A stretch of 7,924 nt of DNA from Bacillota bacterium. GTDB taxonomy: Bacteria > Bacillota > Clostridia > Acetivibrionales > DSM-1351. The stretch lies in the NCBI GenBank assembly GCA_023392075.1, contig JAEVZU010000159.1, positions 1-7,924 of the forward strand, written 5' to 3'. Positions within the stretch are counted from its first letter, which is position 1. The number at the start of each line of letters is the position of its first letter. The translations under genes and the position numbers were made by a program. This document shows, piece by piece, positions 1 to 4,687 of the stretch. The notes below the pieces were generated by a model. It did no database searches. It saw only the letters and a program-made list of their open reading frames with translations, and had not been told where the DNA came from.

Positions 1-121
1 CGTTCAGATTATTTTTGGCCTTGGACTGGCCTATATATTCATCCAGTTTTTTGGGGCGTAAACTGACTTCATCAAAATCATCAACCCGCGATTCCCTGTC
101 AATTAATCTTTCCTCGGACAT
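1..121 (-). CDS. ruvB: Holliday junction branch migration ATPase RuvB, N-terminal fragment (runs off window)
   Basis: Only the first 40 codons are present; the gene continues beyond base 1. RuvB is the hexameric AAA+ motor that, with RuvA, drives branch migration of Holliday junctions during recombinational repair. The call rests on the typical RuvB N-terminal block: an acidic lead (DDFDEVS, residues 14-20) followed by LRPKKLDEYIGQ (21-32), which matches the family's LRPxxLxEYIGQ signature before the Walker A domain; that domain lies outside the window. The ATG at 121 is chosen because the conserved block sits at the usual distance from it. A purine run (AAAGGA) lies about 12 bases upstream, which is rather far. 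An in-frame ATG at 133 is the alternative but would sit almost on the SD. RuvA is not encoded in the 247 bp upstream, unlike the common ruvA-ruvB pair. Confidence 0.88.
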   Translation of the reverse strand, partial: MSEERLIDRESRVDDFDEVSLRPKKLDEYIGQSKAKNNLN

Positions 122-142
122 ATTAACTATCATTCCTTTCGC

Positions 143-157
143 TGTGCTCAAGGCACA
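143..157. repeat. Short inverted repeat in ruvB leader
   Basis: TGTGC (143-147) and GCACA (153-157) form a 5-bp inverted repeat around a 5-base spacer, ending 22 bases before the ruvB start codon. It could be a small hairpin in the ruvB 5' leader or an operator half-site pair. It does not match the Gram-positive LexA box (CGAAC-N4-GTTCG). A repeat this short can arise by chance. Confidence 0.3.
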
Positions 158-213
158 AAAAGTGATGAAAAACTATATCCCTTATCGCAATGTGGCGAAT
201 AAAGGAGGTTAAT

Positions 214-288
214 TGGCCATGTGCGCTTTCAAAGTATTTGATAAATACTTTGGTATTGCTAAAATACTTTGAATATTTCGCACGGCCA
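214..288. repeat. Compound palindrome with three related arms
   Basis: Outer arms: TGGCC (214-218) pairs with GGCCA (284-288), and GTGCG (221-225) with CGCAC (279-283), leaving a two-base AT bulge on the left. Inner arms: TCAAAGTATTT (229-239) pairs perfectly with AAATACTTTGA (262-272). A second copy of AAATACTTTG (243-252) can instead pair with the left arm as a tight hairpin with a 3-base loop. Two mutually exclusive folds are therefore possible. No U-tract follows on either strand, so it is not a standard terminator. It could be a regulatory RNA element, a small palindromic mobile remnant or a recombination-prone repeat. Confidence 0.6.
219..272 (+). CDS. Possible 17-residue peptide ORF with strong SD (speculative)
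   Basis: On the plus strand an almost perfect Shine-Dalgarno site (AAAGGAGG, 201-208) is followed after 10 bases by an ATG and 17 codons ending in TGA, giving MCAFKVFDKYFGIAKIL. The peptide is short, net cationic, and alternates aromatic or aliphatic residues with lysines, so an amphipathic helix is possible. I recognise no family. It is antisense to its neighbours and lies wholly inside the 214-288 palindrome, whose outer stem would cover its start codon. No clear promoter is visible upstream. It may be a real small peptide or leader, or a chance ORF in a structured repeat. Confidence 0.25.
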   Translation: MCAFKVFDKYFGIAKIL

Positions 289-299
289 TAAATTCACAG

Positions 300-342
300 G
301 TTAGTTTGGAAGACGAACGCAAGTGAAGTCTTTCAAACTAAC
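300..342 (+). other. Strong 15-bp hairpin, possible structured RNA
   Basis: GTTAGTTTGGAAGAC (300-314) pairs over its full length with GTCTTTCAAACTAAC (328-342), with one G-U pair (309-333). The 13-base loop GAACGCAAGTGAA can fold further: A317-C318 pairs with G323-T324 around a GCAA (GNRA-type) tetraloop, leaving G/A-rich flanks that could form tandem G-A pairs. The G-U becomes an A-C mismatch in the minus-strand transcript, so the fold is cleaner as plus-strand RNA. It lies 26 bp beyond the fapA stop codon and might stabilise or end the operon mRNA, but no U-tract follows on either strand. It is not a riboswitch class I recognise. Confidence 0.5.
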
Positions 343-368
343 GCCCCCTCTACCTATGTAAAACAGCC

Positions 369-1763
369 TTATCTATCAACAGCACCTACCCTGATATCAG
401 CTCCGTCCCTGTACAGAGTACAATACTGCAAGGTTTCTTTAACATACATGGTGCAGGTTCCTATAGTGACTTTCACACCCGGATAGATTGTGTTCAAGGA
501 ACGCACCTTACCGCTGACTTCCTGCTGCAGCTTTTCATCAAGCACTATCATTTCCTTTTTGAGTTCTTCCACCCTTGATGAAAGGTATATCTTTGTTCTT
601 ACGCTTTTTGTCAAAATTTCCTGTTTATCAGGTGTCAGCGCACCCATGCCTTCGAGTTTTTTCAATATGGTTATTGCCTGTTCCGCTTTTTTAATATCGG
701 ATTCACTGGAGGATAATTCTTCCTTAACCTGTTTATAACGTTCTCTTACAGTAGGATCCGTACCAACCTCCAAGTCGGTTACAGTAGCCATATGAGAACC
801 TATTACCTTGGCCACTATTATTTTACCAACCTTACAGGTACCTCCAACCAGCAGACCTTTTCTTCCTGTCAGTTCAAGCTTGTTTCCGCATTTTACATTG
901 CTGTGCATGACTGCTTCGGCCTGAATATTCCCCTGTGCTTCCACATTACAATACTCAATATATCTGGATACTATATCTCCGCCGGCAATGAGAGTTCCTT
1001 TACCCATCCCCTGCATTCCCCTTCTGAGAATAATATTTCCGGCCGCCTTGATTGTGGCGCCTTCTACTACACCATAAACTTCAACATTTCCTCCTGCTTC
1101 AACACTGAAACCGGATAGAACATTTCCTTTTATAATAACACTTCCCACAAAATTTACATTTCCGGTTGAATTGTCAACATCTGCCGGAACCTCGTGGTTT
1201 GTGTAAACGCTTACCTTTGTGGCATCAAGATATTCCACCTCTCCATCGGTGGAGGCATACAATTTTTGTCCGTCTTCAGACACATATACATTTTTTCCTC
1301 TTGGAATAATTGCAGGTCTGCCGTTTACCGCAGCAATTGCCTTGCCTTTGACCGTGATGCCCTGAGTACCCATCAACGGCGGTTCCAGAGAACAAAGCAG
1401 CTGATCCTTACTGATAGATTGAATCAGATTCAATTCTCTGTAATTTATTCTGCCATCATCCAATATGGTTGGGGTCTTGTCTACCGATGTATCAAAATGA
1501 TAAATTACCGATCCGTTTTTTCCGTTTTGTGCAGGGATACCTTCTGCTACACATACGGCTTCATTATAAACCGGCCTGTTACAGCATAAATTAATGACAT
1601 CTTCTTTGATTCCATATGTAACCTTTTGATTTTGAAGGGCAGAAATTATTTCGTCCCTGCTTACTTTAGAGTAGTCTTCGCTTGGATAGATGGTTACAAA
1701 CGCCTTTAATTCATCAGGCGACACAGTAACCAGGACTTTTAAATCATTTTGTTGATTTGCCAT
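369..1763 (-). CDS. fapA: FapA/DUF342 family protein (flagellar assembly protein A-like)
   Basis: A 464-residue cytoplasmic-type protein with no signal peptide or membrane segment. DUF342/FapA proteins are widespread in motile Gram-positives and vibrios. In Vibrio, FapA has been linked to polar flagellum regulation; the role in clostridia is not settled. Visible architecture: an alpha/beta N-terminal part (about 1-190), then a glycine- and valine-rich repeat region (about 200-325) with recurring short strands and turns such as GNVEVYG, AAGNI, AGGDI and AQGNI, typical of the right-handed beta-helix of this family. A charged helical, likely coiled-coil segment follows (about 336-420), then a short C-terminal domain. 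The start is the ATG at 1763, preceded by AAAGGAG at good spacing. A TTG seven codons upstream would place this SD inside the gene. The SD directly follows the sigD stop, with a 10-base gap, so it is probably cotranscribed with sigD. Confidence 0.85.
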   Translation of the reverse strand: MANQQNDLKVLVTVSPDELKAFVTIYPSEDYSKVSRDEIISALQNQKVTYGIKEDVINLCCNRPVYNEAVCVAEGIPAQNGKNGSVIYHFDTSVDKTPTILDDGRINYRELNLIQSISKDQLLCSLEPPLMGTQGITVKGKAIAAVNGRPAIIPRGKNVYVSEDGQKLYASTDGEVEYLDATKVSVYTNHEVPADVDNSTGNVNFVGSVIIKGNVLSGFSVEAGGNVEVYGVVEGATIKAAGNIILRRGMQGMGKGTLIAGGDIVSRYIEYCNVEAQGNIQAEAVMHSNVKCGNKLELTGRKGLLVGGTCKVGKIIVAKVIGSHMATVTDLEVGTDPTVRERYKQVKEELSSSESDIKKAEQAITILKKLEGMGALTPDKQEILTKSVRTKIYLSSRVEELKKEMIVLDEKLQQEVSGKVRSLNTIYPGVKVTIGTCTMYVKETLQYCTLYRDGADIRVGAVDR

Positions 1764-1773
1764 AAACTCTCCT

Positions 1774-2541
1774 TTAAGATTCAAGCATTATTTTGTGTCT
1801 GAACAATTTGCCTCTCATCCTCAAAAGTGCTTTTGTATGCAGCTGAGATATCCTGGACTCAGTTACATTCATTATGGCACTTATTTCTTTCAAAGTAAGT
1901 TCTTCGAAATAATAAAAAGTAATTACCGCTTTCTCTTTTTCGGGTAATTTGTTTATGGAATCGGCCAATAGATCTTTGATTTCACTGAACTCCAAAGAAG
2001 CTTCAGGCTTGTCCTCAGTATTTTCGCTGACTATTTCAAGGCCTCTCTCATAATTTTGTTCCATAAATTCTTCCAGCGACATCATTGAAGAAACATTAAC
2101 ATCATTAAGGAGCCTATAAAAATCATCCATACTTATTCCAAGCTTCTCAGCCACTTCTTTGTCGGTAGCTGAATGACCGCATTCATTCTCTATCTCTGCA
2201 TAAACTCTTTCCAGTTCCTTGTTTTTTTGCCTCAAAGATCTTGGAACCCAATCCAAATCTCTGATACTATCTATAATAGACCCTCTTATTCTTAAAGAGG
2301 CATATGTCTCAAACTTAGCACCCTTTGTAACATCAAACTTCTCAATGGCATCTATCAGACCAAAAGCTCCATAACCAACCAAATCATCAAATTCCACATT
2401 TGATCCGAAGTAGATACTTAACCTTCCTGCTACATATTTGATCAGATACGCATATTGAATAATTAATTTTTCTTTTGCAACAGGATCTTTATTTTCAGTA
2501 TATTGTTTCCAAAGCTGATTAATATTGTTCATACCAAGCAT
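1774..2541 (-). CDS. sigD: RNA polymerase sigma factor for motility, sigma-28 (SigD/FliA/WhiG family)
   Basis: A 255-residue sigma-70 family factor that directs RNA polymerase to late flagellar, chemotaxis and autolysin promoters. Region 2 (about 24-100) contains the core-binding and -10 recognition helices, with FDDLVGYGAFGLIDAIEKFD (51-70), FETYASLRIRGSIID (77-91) and the RDLDWVPRSLR segment (94-104) typical of the FliA/WhiG group. Region 3 follows to about 150, and region 4 (199-247) has a helix-turn-helix LTLKEISAIMNVTESRISQL (216-235). There is no N-terminal region 1, as expected for group 3 sigmas. GGGGGA lies about 5 bases before the ATG at 2541; an internal ATG at codon 4 is possible but too far from the SD. 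It sits at the end of the che operon as in Bacillus subtilis. Its anti-sigma partner FlgM is not in this window. Confidence 0.95.
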   Translation of the reverse strand: MLGMNNINQLWKQYTENKDPVAKEKLIIQYAYLIKYVAGRLSIYFGSNVEFDDLVGYGAFGLIDAIEKFDVTKGAKFETYASLRIRGSIIDSIRDLDWVPRSLRQKNKELERVYAEIENECGHSATDKEVAEKLGISMDDFYRLLNDVNVSSMMSLEEFMEQNYERGLEIVSENTEDKPEASLEFSEIKDLLADSINKLPEKEKAVITFYYFEELTLKEISAIMNVTESRISQLHTKALLRMRGKLFRHKIMLES

Positions 2542-2578
2542 GTAAATCCCCCATTAAATTACTATGTATCACTAAAGT

Positions 2579-2971
2579 CTATTCATTCACTTTTGTCCTG
2601 ATCGCTTGTGATAGATCTAGTGGAGAAAAACCATCGTCCTGGCTGCTGTCGGCAAACAAATCCAGTTTGGTGCCTAAATGTTCTTCCTGCTTAAGTTTTC
2701 CATTCTTTTCCTGCTCTTGTTTAATCTGTTCAAGTTTGAATTGTTCAAGCTGCTGCTGCCTTTCAGCCTCAAGTTTCAGTTTGTTCTGTTCTTCAACTAT
2801 TCCTGCCAATGTAGAACTCAGAATTTTACCAAGCACATAGAAACCAATCAAGGCTATTATCATTCGTATGCATGTCTGATTCGTACTGGAGTTACCTGAA
2901 ATGCTTATAACTCCAGTTATTATTGAGGCAGCCATTGCCAATAAAAACGGTATTTTCATAATTGTCTCCAT
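2579..2971 (-). CDS. Small membrane protein of unknown function between cheD and sigD
   Basis: I do not recognise a named family. The 130-residue product has two predicted membrane helices (about 7-25 and 35-58) joined by a short polar loop (GNSSTNQT). A highly charged, glutamine/glutamate/lysine-rich stretch follows (about 60-98), very likely a coiled coil. The tail is acidic and ends in FSPLDLSQAIRTKVNE (115-130), which looks like a short docking motif. The topology suggests a membrane hairpin with a cytoplasmic rod. In B. subtilis a membrane-anchored coiled-coil protein, SwrB, is encoded just after sigD and promotes flagellar assembly; this gene has a comparable build and position but no similarity I can assert. 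GAGAGGT precedes the ATG at 2971 by 4 bases. A second ATG at codon 5 has its own GGAG and could be the start. It is probably cotranscribed with sigD, whose start lies 37 bp downstream. Confidence 0.8.
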   Translation of the reverse strand: METIMKIPFLLAMAASIITGVISISGNSSTNQTCIRMIIALIGFYVLGKILSSTLAGIVEEQNKLKLEAERQQQLEQFKLEQIKQEQEKNGKLKQEEHLGTKLDLFADSSQDDGFSPLDLSQAIRTKVNE

Positions 2972-3030
2972 TCTTACCTCTCATTTACGCCTTATGCGAC
3001 TGAAAGCAAGCCAATCATACGGCTTTGTAA

Positions 3031-3059
3031 AGAATATCTACATTCTTTTCTTTTGTTAA
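3031..3059 (-). promoter_or_regulatory. Possible sigma-A promoter upstream of the unknown gene-sigD-fapA
   Basis: Reading the minus strand, TTAACA (3059-3054; five of six matches to TTGACA) is followed after exactly 17 bases by TATTCT (3036-3031; four of six matches to TATAAT). It falls in the 97-bp gap between cheD and the small membrane gene, the largest internal gap of the operon, so it could give SigD a supply independent of the long upstream transcript. The -10 overlaps a 7-bp AT-rich dyad (AAAGAAT/ATTCTTT, 3029-3048). In such AT-rich sequence this could be a chance match. Confidence 0.3.
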
Positions 3060-3069
3060 AATTAAATGT

Positions 3070-3558
3070 TTACAGCTGCTTAATTCCACAGCCGATAGTT
3101 TTAACCATTAGTCGGCCGTCATCAGAATAAATTTCAATGGTACGTCCATAGTTTCCGCCTGTATCTTCAGAAATAACCGGTATTTTTAATTCTTTCAGTT
3201 TTTCTTTAGAAGCAATTACATTTCTATAACCAATTCTCATTAATTCCGATCCCTGGCTGAATGCAAACATCTGTGCACCCCCCGCCAGTTTGGCGGTTAT
3301 CCTTTCCTTCCGTGCACCTAATTTTACCATATCTTCAACCAATTGAACAATAGCAGTATCAGCAAATTTTGCAATGTTACTATTATTTTTCGCCTGCTCA
3401 CTACTGGGTAACATAACGTGAGCCAAACCAACAATTTTAGTAGCAGAGTCATATAAGGCAACGCCCACACAGGAGCCCAACCCAAGTGTTGTTATCATAC
3501 AAGGATGGTGGGCGGAATTTAAATCAGCCATACCAACCTTTATAGTTTCTATATCCAT
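3070..3558 (-). CDS. cheD: Chemoreceptor glutamine deamidase CheD
   Basis: A 162-residue cytoplasmic enzyme that deamidates specific glutamines on chemoreceptors and binds CheC, linking CheY-P levels to receptor activity. The catalytic set is intact: Cys30 in LGLGSCVGVAL, His47 in GLAHVMLP, and Thr24 before the cysteine loop. These sit at the same spacing, offset by three, as Cys27, His44 and Thr21 of Thermotoga CheD. The conserved GGAQMF segment and the C-terminal DTGGNYGRTIEIYSDDGR are also present. Length is normal for the family. The start codon overlaps the cheC stop by one base (TAATG) and its SD (GGGAG) is inside the cheC end, which favours coupled translation of the two partners. Confidence 0.95.
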   Translation of the reverse strand: MDIETIKVGMADLNSAHHPCMITTLGLGSCVGVALYDSATKIVGLAHVMLPSSEQAKNNSNIAKFADTAIVQLVEDMVKLGARKERITAKLAGGAQMFAFSQGSELMRIGYRNVIASKEKLKELKIPVISEDTGGNYGRTIEIYSDDGRLMVKTIGCGIKQL

Positions 3559-4175
3559 TATTCTATAACTCCCAATGCTTTTAATAATACCTCATATGAA
3601 TCAACATCAGGTATTAAAAGAAAGTCCCCGAATACTTTAGTTATGCCTTCGCTGAACTCAGTCTCTATATATAGGACCGAGTCTCCTACTTTTCCGAATT
3701 CTATGGCAGGAACACTTAGTATAGCACCGGCCATATCAATTGCCAATTCAGGTATCGAAGGCAAAATCTTAAGATTTGTCAAGCCTGCAAGTGCATTCAG
3801 ATATGATCCGGTCAATATGTTTCCTATTTCCTTAAGTGCCGACAGCTCCATTTCATCAAATTCAAGACTGGTGGAATCACTGCCAAGAAGAATATTAACC
3901 AGTTGCCTTGCAGCATGATTGTCAAGGACAAACATCATTATGCCGGTCATATCTCCGGTGACACTTAATAATATTCCAACTACAATCATTTCTTCTCCGC
4001 CTAAAATCTGGCTGACCTTGTCAAAACCCATAATTTTAACCTTTGGTACAGCCATCTCCACTTTTTTATCAATCATTTTAGCCAGAGATGTCACGGCGTT
4101 TCCGGCACCTATATTTCCGATCTCTTTAAGCACATCCATTTGTATATTGCTTAACTCATCAAAACTAATCGCCAT
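3558..4175 (-). CDS. cheC: CheY-P phosphatase / CheD regulator CheC
   Basis: A 205-residue member of the CheC/CheX/FliY phosphatase family, which dephosphorylates CheY-P and is potentiated by binding CheD. Both pseudo-symmetric active sites match the family pattern [DS]-x3-E-x2-N-x22-P. Site one has Asp14, Glu18, Asn21 and Pro44 (helix DVLKEIGNIGAGNA); site two has Ser112, Glu116, Asn119 and Pro142 (helix SALKEIGNILTGS). With no N-terminal switch-binding extension and no C-terminal motor domain, it is CheC rather than FliY. The start is supported by GAGG with AAAGG just upstream. It lies 27 bp after cheW and overlaps cheD by one base. Confidence 0.95.
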   Translation of the reverse strand: MAISFDELSNIQMDVLKEIGNIGAGNAVTSLAKMIDKKVEMAVPKVKIMGFDKVSQILGGEEMIVVGILLSVTGDMTGIMMFVLDNHAARQLVNILLGSDSTSLEFDEMELSALKEIGNILTGSYLNALAGLTNLKILPSIPELAIDMAGAILSVPAIEFGKVGDSVLYIETEFSEGITKVFGDFLLIPDVDSYEVLLKALGVIE

Positions 4176-4202
4176 TACCTTTACCTCAATATATTTTTTT
4201 AA

Positions 4203-4649
4203 TCAAAGCTTAACTAATTTCTCAAAGTTTATTAAAGTTACTATTTCACCGCCAACTTTGCCTATTCCGAATATGTATTCTGATGCAGCACTGTTTATAA
4301 GGCTTGAAGTACTTTCTATATCTTCACCGCTCAACTGGATGGTCTGAAGTACCTGATCCACTATAACCCCTATGGATATCTCCTCCAGCTTCAAAATAAT
4401 TATCCTGGTTTCTTCTGTCTCCTCGATAGGCGGCAGATTAAATTTTGCCCTTAAATCCATAACCGGGATAATGTCACCTCTCAGGTTTATTACCCCCTTG
4501 ATATATTCCGGTGTTTTGGGAACTCTTGTAATAGTTTTCATTCTGTCTATTGTTGTTATTTTTAAGGAATCTATTCCAAAGCGTTCTTCTCCAAGACTGA
4601 ATACAATAAATTGTTTTGTATCAAAATCATTTACCTGTGTTTCTGCCAT
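4203..4649 (-). CDS. cheW: Chemotaxis coupling protein CheW
   Basis: A 148-residue scaffold protein that links chemoreceptors to CheA in the polar or lateral signalling array. It is a single CheW domain: the strand FIVFSLGEERFGID (14-27), the region ITRVPKTPEYIKGVINLRG (40-58) with the conserved NLRG receptor/kinase-contact loop, IIPVMDLR (60-67), and the second subdomain ending in VTLINFEKLV. It lacks a receiver domain, so it is not CheV. The start is set at the ATG at 4649 because GGAGGT (4659-4654) lies 4 bases upstream; an in-frame ATG four codons earlier overlaps this SD and has none of its own. It lies 38 bp downstream of cheA, a gap holding a small hairpin. Confidence 0.95.
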   Translation of the reverse strand: MAETQVNDFDTKQFIVFSLGEERFGIDSLKITTIDRMKTITRVPKTPEYIKGVINLRGDIIPVMDLRAKFNLPPIEETEETRIIILKLEEISIGVIVDQVLQTIQLSGEDIESTSSLINSAASEYIFGIGKVGGEIVTLINFEKLVKL

Positions 4650-4660
4650 ATTGACCTCCA

Positions 4661-4680
4661 TGAGCCGAATAGCGGCCTCA
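4661..4680 (-). promoter_or_regulatory. Hairpin directly upstream of the cheW SD
   Basis: In the cheA-cheW gap the mRNA can form a 7-bp stem, TGAG(G)CCG with CGGCTCA, with one bulged G and a 5-base loop (CTATT). The stem ends one base before the cheW SD (4659-4654). There is no U-tract, so it is not a terminator. It might stabilise a processed cheW mRNA end or tune access to the SD. Function is inferred only from position. Confidence 0.4.
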
Positions 4681-4687
4681 AATAGTT

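Larger units (their letters stand above)
122..368. other. Intergenic region between fapA and ruvB, rich in inverted repeats
   Basis: This 247-bp stretch separates the end of the che operon from ruvB. It has no convincing protein gene on the minus strand and no RuvA-like sequence. It holds a 15-bp dyad in the ruvB leader (143-157), a compound AT-rich palindrome (214-288) enclosing a possible 17-residue plus-strand ORF, and a long GC-mixed hairpin (300-342). I found no strong sigma-A promoter for ruvB. The minus-strand TATAGT around 173-178 lacks a good -35 box. No U-tract-type terminator is visible on either strand, so the operon end is not clearly marked. Confidence 0.7.

Noticed and set aside
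15..212. 65-codon plus-strand ORF covering the ruvB start and part of the gap
   Set aside because: It lies antisense to the recognisable RuvB N-terminus for over half its length, and its product is low-complexity serine-rich sequence with no family signature. Only its last bases coincide with the SD of the small 219-272 ORF.
314..327. Possible LexA/SOS box (CGAAC-N4-GT) upstream of ruvB
   Set aside because: The left half matches CGAAC, but the right half GTGAA keeps only two of five consensus bases, it sits about 190 bp from ruvB, and the bases are explained by the hairpin loop.
300..342. Rho-independent terminator for the che operon
   Set aside because: The stem is strong, but no run of T follows on either strand, so an intrinsic terminator cannot be claimed.
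201..345. Known riboswitch, CRISPR or group II intron end (GTGCG start, GNRA loop)
   Set aside because: The length and conserved cores do not fit c-di-GMP or other classes I know, there is no domain V-like sequence, and there are no regularly spaced repeats with unique spacers.
2972..3069. Sigma-D type promoter (TAAA, about 15 bases, GCCGATAT) before sigD
   Set aside because: A GCCGTATG occurs, but no TAAA lies at the correct distance upstream.
3643..4347. Two consecutive plus-strand ORFs (91 and 142 codons) antisense to cheC and cheW
   Set aside because: Both lie opposite well-supported genes and read as low-complexity Ser/Ile/Pro sequence without motifs.
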